From contig NZ_CP059725.1 in NCBI RefSeq assembly GCF_014117425.1, positions 1,984,001 through 2,048,000 of the forward strand: 64,000 nt of DNA, written 5' to 3'. Position numbers and translations under genes: made by a program. Source of the DNA: Bartonella sp. HY038. Lineage in GTDB: Bacteria; Pseudomonadota; Alphaproteobacteria; Rhizobiales; Rhizobiaceae. Positions 27,431 through 34,596 of the stretch are shown one piece after another (position 1 is the stretch's first letter; the number at the start of each line of letters is the position of its first letter). The notes below the pieces were generated by a model that was not told the origin of the DNA, searched no databases, and was given only the letters and a program-made list of their open reading frames with translations.

Positions 27431-28990
27431 ATGGCAAACTTTAAACTTTTTGCTTCCCTACGCGGAAAACTTGTTCCTGCAACCAATAGCCATAACCATC
27501 ATGGCGCACCAGCCTATGAGCTTTCACCAAATGAAGCCTTGGCACAGCTTGCAGTGACTGGCACCTTTAACAATACATTTTACGCCAATGGCTGCGACCA
27601 GTTGGATAAGATTTTAGAACTTAGCGAAAAAGTTGACGCGGAGTTTCTTGCAAAAACTGCCATCTATGCTTTTGAAAAAGGCTTGATGAAAGATATGCCT
27701 GCTTTATTGCTCGCAATTCTTTCTAAAAACGAGAGCACTTATTTCAACCAAGTATTTAAAAGGGTTATCCGCAATGGTAAGATGCTGCGTAATTTCGTGC
27801 AAATTATGCGCTCTGGCACCATTGGTCGTAAATCACTTGGTACTCGCCCTAAACGGCTTGTGCAAGAATGGCTTGAAAATGCCAGCGACATTGAAATTTT
27901 GCGTGCCAATATAGGAAATAAACCTTCGCTTGCTGATGTCATCAAAATGGTGCATCCGCGCCCAAAGGATAAATCACGAGAAGCACTTTATGCCTATATT
28001 ATGGGAAAACCTTATAATATTGACGAACTTCCAGCTATTGTCCGTGAGTTTGAGGAATTTAAGTTAAACCAAACTGGCAAAGTGCCAGAAGTGCCTTTCC
28101 AAATGTTGACCTCGCTTAACCTTACTAAGGAGCATTGGGCAGAAATTGCCTACCATGCCGGATTTCAAATGCTGCGGCAAAACCTTAACACTTTTTTACG
28201 TCATGACGTATTCTCAGTGCCTGGTTTTACGCACTTTATCGCGGGTCGCCTTTGTGATGAAAATGAAATTCGCAAGGCTCGCGTTTTTCCCTATCAGCTC
28301 ATGACAACCTATCTTATGGCTGATAAGGCACTACCAGGCATGGTAAAAGATGCATTACAAGCAGCTATGGAAATAGCTCTTGATAATGTGCCTAAGCTAA
28401 ACGGCTATGTCGTGCTATGCCCTGACGTTTCGGGGTCAATGTCATCGCCCATTACTGGCTATCGCCACGGCGCAACTTCAGTTGTGCGATGCATTGACGT
28501 TGCAGCATTAATATCGGCAGCAATTATGCGTAAAAACAAATACGCGCGTATAATGCCCTTTGAATTTGATGTTGTTGATATTGAACTCAATGCTCGCGAC
28601 AGCATTATGACCAATGCCAAAAAACTTAGCAGCATTGGTGGTGGTGGCACAAATTGTTCCGCTCCACTTAAAACATTGAATGTAGAAAATGCAAAGCCCG
28701 ATGTCGTTATCATGATTTCTGACAATGAATCATGGGTGGATGCCAATAATTTAACTCGATCAGGTCCAACCAAGATGATGGAAGAATGGGCCAAGATTAA
28801 AAATCGCAACCCAGATGCAAAGTTAATATGTCTCGACATACAACCTTACATCACAACACCTGCAGCAAATTTTGATGGTGTTTTCAATATTGGTGGATTT
28901 TCCGATGCAGTGTTTACACTTATCGGAATTCTGACAAAACAACAGGAAATAGAGCAATGGACAAAAATGATTGATGCAATCGAGCTATAA
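27431..28990 (+). CDS. rsr: TROVE-domain Ro60 ortholog (Rsr), Y-RNA-binding protein
   Basis: 519 aa. The N-terminal TROVE domain (HEAT-like ring, about residues 10-320) includes ALAQLAVTGTFNNTFYANG. The C-terminal von Willebrand A domain has the MIDAS motif DVSGS (332-336), GGGGTNCSAPL and MISDNESW. Ro60 proteins bind misfolded RNAs in the ring and Y RNAs on its outside. In bacteria they help stress RNA degradation with PNPase, and in Salmonella they lie in an rsr-yrlBA-rtcBA operon. GAGGAAA precedes the ATG. Expression is probably RtcR/sigma-54 dependent. Four Y-RNA-like elements follow downstream, the expected genomic setting. Confidence 0.95.
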   Translation: MANFKLFASLRGKLVPATNSHNHHGAPAYELSPNEALAQLAVTGTFNNTFYANGCDQLDKILELSEKVDAEFLAKTAIYAFEKGLMKDMPALLLAILSKNESTYFNQVFKRVIRNGKMLRNFVQIMRSGTIGRKSLGTRPKRLVQEWLENASDIEILRANIGNKPSLADVIKMVHPRPKDKSREALYAYIMGKPYNIDELPAIVREFEEFKLNQTGKVPEVPFQMLTSLNLTKEHWAEIAYHAGFQMLRQNLNTFLRHDVFSVPGFTHFIAGRLCDENEIRKARVFPYQLMTTYLMADKALPGMVKDALQAAMEIALDNVPKLNGYVVLCPDVSGSMSSPITGYRHGATSVVRCIDVAALISAAIMRKNKYARIMPFEFDVVDIELNARDSIMTNAKKLSSIGGGGTNCSAPLKTLNVENAKPDVVIMISDNESWVDANNLTRSGPTKMMEEWAKIKNRNPDAKLICLDIQPYITTPAANFDGVFNIGGFSDAVFTLIGILTKQQEIEQWTKMIDAIEL

Positions 28991-29000
28991 GCATTAACAA

Positions 29001-29042
29001 TATGCTATCTTCAGCTAGCAACTATAAGCTGAAGATAGCATA
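29001..29042 (+). other. Perfect 16-bp hairpin just after rsr
   Basis: TATGCTATCTTCAGCT (29001-29016) pairs perfectly with AGCTGAAGATAGCATA (29027-29042) around a 10-nt loop, starting 10 nt after the rsr stop. No T-run follows, so it does not look like a standard intrinsic terminator. It may protect the mRNA end, act as a processing site or attenuate transcription into the downstream Y RNAs. From 29043 to 29206 I see no gene. Confidence 0.7.
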
Positions 29043-29206
29043 AAATCAGCCAAGCATTACAAATGGCCATAATCATCAAGTTTTAAACAAAGCTTGAAAT
29101 GGTCTTTTATACCCTTAACACAAATCTTTGTTTTCATTTATTTTTTTAAAATAATACTTTACAAAACAAAAAATAAATGCTAAAAAAGACTCACCAAATT
29201 AAATTC

Positions 29207-29326
29207 ATGGCAAATGCCAGTGGAACTACATTAGGTCGCGGGTTAAAGTCCCACCTTGTTCATATACATGAACATGAGCTCAGAAAGAGAGTGCAGACTA
29301 CTGTTTCACTACAAACTTGTTGCTAT
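29207..29326 (+). ncRNA. Y RNA with tRNA-like module (YrlA-like), RNA 1
   Basis: The ends pair as ATGGCAA (29207-29213) with TTGCTAT (29320-29326). After an internal loop a second helix pairs AGTGGAAC with GTTTCACT. The body holds GGG-TTAAAGT-CCC (T-arm-like), TGTTCAT-ATAC-ATGAACA (acceptor-like hairpin) and CTC-AGAAA-GAG (D-arm-like), in that order. The 5' core CAAATGCC..GGAACTACAT is shared with RNAs 2 and 3. CATTTTTATT follows the 3' end. The order of arms is a circularly permuted tRNA lacking an anticodon arm, as described for bacterial YrlA RNAs. It would bind the Ro60 protein encoded upstream. Confidence 0.82.
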
Positions 29327-29346
29327 CATTTTTATTAAACTTTAGA

Positions 29347-29478
29347 TATGACAAATGCCGACGGAACTACATTCCAAGATCTAGGTCGCAGGTTCAAATC
29401 CTGCCAAGCCCGACATTATGGGCTTGTAGCTCAGTGTTAGAGCGAGATAGTTTGTTTCGTTACTTCCTTGTTGTCATA
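29347..29478 (+). ncRNA. Y RNA with tRNA-like module (YrlA-like), RNA 2
   Basis: The terminal helix is TATGACAA (29347-29354) with TTGTCATA (29471-29478), perfect over 8 bp. The inner helix pairs GACGGAAC with GTTTCGTT, compensating the changes seen in RNAs 1 and 3. The tRNA-like body is the clearest of the set: GCAGG-TTCAAAT-CCTGC (a near-canonical T arm), AAGCCC-gacattat-GGGCTT (acceptor stem closed by a loop), then GCTC-AGTGTTA-GAGC (D arm). No anticodon arm is present. The T loop TTCAAAT and the D-arm sequence are those of real tRNAs, so tRNA-modifying enzymes could recognise it. Confidence 0.88.
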
Positions 29479-29503
29479 GCAATACAAATTTCATTTTTGA
29501 TAT

Positions 29504-29576
29504 TTGTGGCGAATGCAGAATAAGAATACATTTTTGTTCTATACGTAAATCTCTTATTCACTCCTTGTCGCCACAA
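29504..29576 (+). ncRNA. Short Y RNA without tRNA-like module
   Basis: TTGTGGCGA (29504-29512) pairs perfectly with TCGCCACAA (29568-29576). An internal loop (ATGCA opposite ACTCCTTG) separates it from a second perfect helix GAATAAGA/TCTTATTC that closes a ~26-nt loop. The 5' loop motif ATGC and the 3' CTTG are shared with the three longer RNAs, placing it in the same family. It may be a minimal Ro-binding RNA comparable to YrlB. Confidence 0.75.
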
Positions 29577-29586
29577 CTTCATTTTG

Positions 29587-29740
29587 CCATAGCAAATGCC
29601 GATGGAACTACATCTGGTAAAGCTTATAGATGTGAACCTTTGGCTCTCATATCAAAGCGAAGCAGTTCGAATCTGCCCTATTTCAGTGCTAACATACCAC
29701 TTTTGGAATAGGAATATTTCATCAATCCTTGTTGCTGTGG
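29587..29740 (+). ncRNA. Y RNA with tRNA-like module (YrlA-like), RNA 3
   Basis: The terminal helix is CCATAGCAA (29587-29595) with TTGCTGTGG (29732-29740), 9 pairs including one G-U. The inner helix pairs GATGGAA with TTTCATC, again covarying with RNAs 1 and 2. The body has GCAG-TTCGAAT-CTGC (T-arm-like) followed by CCTATTTC paired with GGAATAGG (acceptor-like). It carries a longer 5' insert (about 29615-29655) than the other copies, and the D arm is less obvious. The sequence from 29741 to 29900 shows nothing else. Confidence 0.75.
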
Positions 29741-29900
29741 CTTTTAATATTGCCCCATATTGTCTCCACTGTATCATTTAACAAAAGTTAAGCTAACAAT
29801 TGCAAAGATTAATAGGTTTTAAAGTACAAAGCTAATAATAAGCAAAGCAGTGGATAATAAATCAATACACAAAAATTTCCTAATATTTGGCATAATCTTT

Positions 29901-29936
29901 TAAAAATAAGGGCGACTTCAAATATGAAGCCGCCCC
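29901..29936 (-). terminator. Rho-independent terminator of the 31-residue-repeat protein gene
   Basis: On the minus strand GGCGGCTTCA pairs with TGAAGTCGCC (one G-U) around a 4-nt loop, followed by TTATTTTTA. It lies 30 bp downstream of the small exported protein gene. Confidence 0.75.
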
Positions 29937-29966
29937 AAAACTTTAATCATAAATCAAGATTATAGA

Positions 29967-30260
29967 TTATTGTTTGTTTTCAACCGAGCCGTCACCAAAA
30001 TGACGACCTTCTTTTGGTGGGGCTTTCGTTTCTACTGGTGAGCCGTCCTTTTGGCCTTCAACATAAGAATTTTCTTGTGAGCCATCGCCAAAATGACGAC
30101 CTTCTTTTGGTGGAGCTTTCGTTTCTACTGGAGAACCATCTTTCTGGCCCTCAACATATGTATTTTCTTTGGAACCACCATTTATGGTACGCTCTGCTGC
30201 AAAAACATTGCTTGCAGCTAATGACAACATTGCAACTGATACTAATAAAAGCTTTTTCAT
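29967..30260 (-). CDS. Small exported protein with two 31-residue tandem repeats
   Basis: 97 aa. A signal peptide (MKKLLLVSVAMLSLAASNVF, cleavage after AA) is followed by a short linker, then two nearly identical 31-residue repeats (residues 32-62 and 63-93; nucleotides 30167-30075 and 30074-29982). Each begins EN(T/S)YVEGQKDGSPVETKAPP and ends HFGDGS. A stub ENKQ at the C-terminus is the start of a third unit. GAGGACGAAG precedes the ATG. The mature protein is hydrophilic, probably disordered and periplasmic or secreted. I do not recognise the family. Repeat number could vary by slippage. Confidence 0.8.
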   Translation of the reverse strand: MKKLLLVSVAMLSLAASNVFAAERTINGGSKENTYVEGQKDGSPVETKAPPKEGRHFGDGSQENSYVEGQKDGSPVETKAPPKEGRHFGDGSVENKQ

Positions 30261-30623
30261 TATCTTCGTCCTCGTTTTACCGCTAATATTTTAGCGAAAA
30301 TTTCAAAATATTATCTAACAATATCTAGGACGGTATCAAGGAAGGTCAAGATCGTCTAATCAAATAATATTGTATTTATAAAGGGATAGATAAATTAAAT
30401 GTTACTAAGCATTTTTAGTCTGCCATATTTTTACAAGCCTTTGAATTGGTGTTTTCCACTTTTTGCAAGATAAGATTTCAATAAACTAAATTTCCATTTC
30501 AATAACATTTGAAACAATTTATTTTTACTATTGGCCAGTGAGCATTGACTTTTTAACGCAAAATATTGCTATTTAATTTAGCGTAAAAACCATAAAGAGT
30601 TTAGAAAAACTCAAAAATATGTG

Positions 30624-30648
30624 TTTTATGAAAAGATTTTTCATAAAA
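30624..30648. promoter_or_regulatory. Perfect 25-bp palindrome upstream of cysP
   Basis: TTTTATGAAAA and its exact reverse complement TTTTCATAAAA are separated by GAT, centred about 89 bp before the cysP start. The position suits an operator or activator site for the sulfate uptake operon. The rest of the 460 bp between the repeat protein and cysP shows no gene. Confidence 0.5.
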
Positions 30649-30724
30649 TCTGCGGATTAGCATAGTTTATATTTTCACATTTTATTTAATTCCGTTACAT
30701 TGTCGTTAATCAATGGAGGTGACG

Positions 30725-31750
30725 ATGATTTTAAAACGCAAATTGGTAACTGTGCTCGCTTCACTTATTGCAGCAACAGCAAGCCTCGCTCCAATACATG
30801 CGGCGCAAGCTGCTGACCGCATATTGAATGTTTCCTATGATCCAACCCGCGAATTTTATCGCGAATATAACCAAGCCTTTTCCGACTTTTGGAAAAAAGA
30901 AAAAGGCACAGATGCAGTGGTTCGCACTACCCATGGTGGTTCTGGCTCACAAGCGCGATCAGTGATTGAAGGCTTAAATGCTGACGTTATCACTCTCGCA
31001 CTGGAAGCGGATATAAACGAAATCGCAGCTCGTACCGGCAAAATTCCTGAAAACTGGCGTGGTACACTCGCCCATAATAATGCCCCTTATACGTCAACGA
31101 TTGTATTTTTGGTACGCAAGGGCAATCCACAAAACATAAAGGATTGGGGCGACCTTACCCGCTCTGATGTAAAGGTTATTACCCCAAACCCCAAAACTTC
31201 TGGCGGTGCACGGTGGAATTTTTTAGCTGCCCTTGCTTGGGCGCGCAAAAATTTTAATGGTGATGAAGAAAAAGCCCGCGAATATGTACGTAACCTTTAT
31301 CGCAACGTCCCTGTACTAGATACTGGGGCGCGTGGCTCAACCTTAAGTTTCACCCAACGTGGCCTTGGTGATGTGTTGCTTGCTTGGGAAAATGAAGCCA
31401 TCCGCACATTGGAAGAAAAACGCGGCGAAAATTTCGAAATTGTTGTACCATCAATCTCTATCCTTGCCGAACCACCTGTTGCCCTTGTTGATGGCAATGT
31501 CGATAAAAATGGTACAAGAGAAATAGCCACCGCTTATTTACAACATCTCTATAGCCAAGAGGGGCAATCTTTGGCAGCAAAATATGGCTACCGCCCATCA
31601 AATCCTGAGCTTGTCGATAAAGCACTTTTGCAAAAATTCCCACCTTTGACATTGGTAAAAATTGAAGATTTTGGCGGTTGGAAAAAAGCACAAGCAGAAT
31701 TTTTCGATGAAGGCAGTTTCTTTGACCAAATTTTTAGTGGCAACCAATAG
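30725..31750 (+). CDS. cysP: Sulfate/thiosulfate ABC transporter substrate-binding protein
   Basis: About 341 aa from the ATG at 30725, which has a strong GGAGGTGACG; the frame also opens at 30713, but that ATG overlaps the ribosome site. A signal peptide (MILKRKLVTVLASLIAATAS, cleavage near AQA) is followed by the family hallmarks LNVSYDPTREFYREYNQAF, TTHGGSGSQARSVIEGL, VITPNPKTSGGARWNFLAA and LAAKYGYRPSNPE. The protein captures periplasmic sulfate or thiosulfate for the CysTWA importer encoded directly downstream (13 bp to cysT). Whether it is CysP or Sbp cannot be decided by eye. Confidence 0.92.
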   Translation: MILKRKLVTVLASLIAATASLAPIHAAQAADRILNVSYDPTREFYREYNQAFSDFWKKEKGTDAVVRTTHGGSGSQARSVIEGLNADVITLALEADINEIAARTGKIPENWRGTLAHNNAPYTSTIVFLVRKGNPQNIKDWGDLTRSDVKVITPNPKTSGGARWNFLAALAWARKNFNGDEEKAREYVRNLYRNVPVLDTGARGSTLSFTQRGLGDVLLAWENEAIRTLEEKRGENFEIVVPSISILAEPPVALVDGNVDKNGTREIATAYLQHLYSQEGQSLAAKYGYRPSNPELVDKALLQKFPPLTLVKIEDFGGWKKAQAEFFDEGSFFDQIFSGNQ

Positions 31751-31763
31751 GAGCCAATAAAAT

Positions 31764-32627
31764 ATGGCATCAACAACAGCAAAGCCTAATTCATGGAAGA
31801 CACCAAGCATTATACCCGGCTTTGGTTTAACCTTCGGGATTTTTATGACCTATATGTGGATATTGATATTGCTGCCAATTGCGGTGATATTTTTCCGCAC
31901 CTTTTCGCTAAGTTTTAGCGAATATATAGATATTATCAAAACGCCCACCGTTAGCCATGCCATTTGGCTAAGCCTTTGGACATCAATGCTTGCTGCATTA
32001 ATTAATGTATTTTTTGGGCTGCTCATTGCTTGGGTTCTGGTGCGTTATAATTTCCCAGGTCGCCGCCTTGTTGATGCCTGTATTGATTTACCCTTTGCCT
32101 TGCCAACCGCTGTTGCAGGTATTGCTTTTGCAACGCTTTATTCACCTATTGGCTGGCTTGGATCGCTACTCAACAAACTTGGCATCAGCATTATCAATAC
32201 CTCAACCGGTATTGTTATTGCGCTTATTTTCATTGGTATTCCCTTTGTTGTGCGCACCATTCAACCGGCGATTGCCGAGTTTGAAAAAGATGTTGAAGAA
32301 GCCGCAGCAAGCCTTGGTGCAAACCGTATTCAAACCTTTATTAAGGTTATTTTGCCGGCCCTCTTACCATCAATTATGACTGGTTTTGCCCTTGCTTTTG
32401 GTAGAGCAATTGGTGAATACGGTTCGGTCATTTTTATTGCTGGGAATTTACCACGCGAAACGCAAATTGCCCCATTGATGATTGTTATTCAGTTAGAGGG
32501 CAATGCTGCTAATAAATATGCCAATGCCGCAGCTATTGGCGCAACCATGCTTGTTATTGCCTTTATCATTTTGTTGGCTATTAATCTATTGCAAGCCTAT
32601 AATCGCAGGAGATTTGGCAATGGCTAA
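31764..32627 (+). CDS. cysT: Sulfate ABC transporter permease CysT (CysU)
   Basis: 287 aa with six hydrophobic segments. The EAA loop that contacts the ATPase reads EAAASLGANRIQTFIKVILP near residue 180. PGFGLTFGIFMTYMWILILL opens the first helix. It overlaps cysW by 8 bp (ATGGCTAA), indicating translational coupling, and follows cysP by 13 bp. It forms the inner-membrane channel with CysW. Confidence 0.93.
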   Translation: MASTTAKPNSWKTPSIIPGFGLTFGIFMTYMWILILLPIAVIFFRTFSLSFSEYIDIIKTPTVSHAIWLSLWTSMLAALINVFFGLLIAWVLVRYNFPGRRLVDACIDLPFALPTAVAGIAFATLYSPIGWLGSLLNKLGISIINTSTGIVIALIFIGIPFVVRTIQPAIAEFEKDVEEAAASLGANRIQTFIKVILPALLPSIMTGFALAFGRAIGEYGSVIFIAGNLPRETQIAPLMIVIQLEGNAANKYANAAAIGATMLVIAFIILLAINLLQAYNRRRFGNG

Positions 32628-33471
32628 TCATAGCACACCACAAAATCCGACAAGCGATAATATTTGGTTTAAATGGATAGCTATAGCAGTTGTATTACTA
32701 TTCTTGACCATTATGCTTTTTTTGCCTTTGGCAATTGTCTTTGTTGAAGCTTTTGGTGAAGGCTTTGATGCCTATTGGCAAGCCATCAGTGAGGCAAGCA
32801 CGCTAAACGCGATTAAACTTACACTTATTGTCGCTTTAATCGCGGTAACGTGTAACAGTTTGATTGGCATTTTGGGCGCATGGGCAATTACCAAATTTCG
32901 TTTTCGCGGTAAGGCGTTTGTCATAACTTTAATTGATTTACCTTTTTCCATATCACCTGTCATTGCAGGGCTTGCACTGATTTTGGTTTTCAGCATGGAT
33001 AGTGTCTTGCGCCCTTTGCTTGAATATTTCAACATTGAAATTATCTATGCAATACCCGGAATGATTCTTGCAACCATGTTTGTAACCTTTCCCTTTGTTG
33101 CTCGTGAACTTATTCCATTGATGCAAGACCAAGGCACCAGTGATGAAGAAGCCGCCCTTTCCCTTGGTGCAAGTGGTTTTAAAACCTTTTGGCTGGTAAC
33201 TTTGCCTAATATTAAATGGGCGTTACTTTACGGTATTTTGCTCTGCAATGCGCGTGCTATGGGCGAATTTGGTGCAGTTTATCTTGTTTCTTCACGCATT
33301 GAGGGGGAAAGCATGACACTGCCCCTGCAAATTGAGCTTATGTATTATTCCGACATTACGGCTGCCTGCGCGATAGCAACACTGCTAACCTCGCTTGCAT
33401 TGGTAACACTTGTCTTAAAAACATTAATTGAAAAAATTTACGCCCGTAAGGGAGCACGCACAGGCCATTAA
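32620..33471 (+). CDS. cysW: Sulfate ABC transporter permease CysW
   Basis: 283 aa from the ATG at 32620 (GGAGATTTGGCA upstream), overlapping the cysT stop; the frame is open further upstream but only as a shadow of cysT. Six transmembrane segments are visible, with the EAA loop EEAALSLGASGFKTFWLVTL. ARAMGEFGAVYLVSSRI is the usual CysW segment near the C-terminal third. Partner of CysT in the sulfate channel. Confidence 0.93.
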   Translation: MANHSTPQNPTSDNIWFKWIAIAVVLLFLTIMLFLPLAIVFVEAFGEGFDAYWQAISEASTLNAIKLTLIVALIAVTCNSLIGILGAWAITKFRFRGKAFVITLIDLPFSISPVIAGLALILVFSMDSVLRPLLEYFNIEIIYAIPGMILATMFVTFPFVARELIPLMQDQGTSDEEAALSLGASGFKTFWLVTLPNIKWALLYGILLCNARAMGEFGAVYLVSSRIEGESMTLPLQIELMYYSDITAACAIATLLTSLALVTLVLKTLIEKIYARKGARTGH

Positions 33472-33508
33472 TATGAGCTGATGCAAAATATAGTTTCGAG
33501 GATTGACT

Positions 33509-34540
33509 ATGGATGTTCGCCTAAATTCCTTAAATAAAGAATTTGACGGCTTTGCTGCGTTAAACGATATTTCACTTGATATTCGCTCAGGCGAATTATT
33601 AGGCCTGCTTGGACCATCCGGTTCCGGTAAAACCACGCTTTTGCGCCTTATTGCTGGCCTTGAATTCCCAACTTCTGGTACTGTTTATTTTGGCGATAAA
33701 GATGCATCCTTACACTCAATACGTGAGCGTAATGTCGGTTTTGTTTTTCAGCATTATGCGCTTTTCAAGCATTTAACCGTTTTTAACAATATTGCATTTG
33801 GCCTCAATGTTCGCCCTTCAAAAACGCGCCCATCAAAAGCCTTTATCAAAAATAAAGTGATGGAGCTTTTGGATCTTGTACAGCTAACGGGACTTGAAAA
33901 CCGCTATCCCAATCAATTATCGGGTGGGCAACGTCAGCGTGTTGCCCTTGCCCGCGCCATGGCAATTGAACCGCAAATCCTGCTTCTTGATGAACCCTTT
34001 GGCGCATTAGATGCGCAAGTTCGCCGCGAGTTACGCCATTGGCTGCGTGAAATGCATGATAAAACTGGTTTTACCACCATATTTGTTACCCATGATCAGG
34101 AAGAAGCACTTGAACTTTCTGATCGCGTTGCCATTATGCATAAGGGCACAATCGAGCAATTAGGCTCGGCTGACGATATTTACGACAACCCGAAGACCCC
34201 ATTTGTCTATGACTTCATTGGCGAATCCAGTAATATTATTATTGAGATAAAGTCAGGGAAATTTCTATATAACGGTAACGAAATTAACATAAAAAGCGAT
34301 TTACCCGATGGTGAAGCCAAGCTGTTTTTCCGCCCGCATGAAATTGAACTTACAAATGCCGATCAGCAAAGCCTTAATGGTAAGCTCATTGCCCGGCGCC
34401 GTGTTGGATCAGCAAGGCGCGGCGAAGTAAAACTTGATAGCGGTGATATGGTAGAAATTGAATTGCCGCGCGATTATCAAGGACAAATTGGCGATATTGT
34501 TCATTTTATACCGCGCTTTTATAAAATTTTTAATATTTAA
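33509..34540 (+). CDS. cysA: Sulfate ABC transporter ATPase CysA
   Basis: 343 aa from the ATG at 33509, with CGAGG upstream. It has Walker A GPSGSGKTTLL, Q-loop VFQHYALFKHLTVF, the signature LSGGQRQRVALARAMA, Walker B ILLLDEPFGALD and switch His VTHDQEE. A C-terminal TOBE-like domain follows (LFFRPHEIELTNADQQSLNG). It powers sulfate import and ends the cysPTWA operon, before a terminator. Confidence 0.95.
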   Translation: MDVRLNSLNKEFDGFAALNDISLDIRSGELLGLLGPSGSGKTTLLRLIAGLEFPTSGTVYFGDKDASLHSIRERNVGFVFQHYALFKHLTVFNNIAFGLNVRPSKTRPSKAFIKNKVMELLDLVQLTGLENRYPNQLSGGQRQRVALARAMAIEPQILLLDEPFGALDAQVRRELRHWLREMHDKTGFTTIFVTHDQEEALELSDRVAIMHKGTIEQLGSADDIYDNPKTPFVYDFIGESSNIIIEIKSGKFLYNGNEINIKSDLPDGEAKLFFRPHEIELTNADQQSLNGKLIARRRVGSARRGEVKLDSGDMVEIELPRDYQGQIGDIVHFIPRFYKIFNI

Positions 34541-34559
34541 AATATTTCAGCATAACATT

Positions 34560-34594
34560 AAGGCCACCACTTCATTGAAATGGTGGCCTTTTTT
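34560..34594 (+). terminator. Intrinsic terminator after cysA
   Basis: AAGGCCACCA pairs with TGGTGGCCTT around a short loop, followed by a run of T. It sits between convergent cysA and the adenine deaminase gene and may work for both. Confidence 0.85.
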
Positions 34595-34596
34595 AA

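Noticed and set aside
29064..29104. Fifth Y RNA between the rsr hairpin and RNA 1
   Set aside because: A weak GGCCAT/ATGGTC pairing with a short inner stem is present, but the conserved ATGCC and CTTG loop motifs and the covarying helix are not convincing.
29381..29445. Possible tRNA gene (T arm, GGGCTTGTAGCTCAG-like D arm)
   Set aside because: The 3' half precedes the 5' half, there is no anticodon arm, and the block is enclosed by a Y-RNA stem that covaries with its neighbours. It is a tRNA-like module, not a tRNA.
29317..29523. Open reading frame over the Y-RNA region
   Set aside because: Translation shows no protein-like pattern and the frame covers structured RNA elements.
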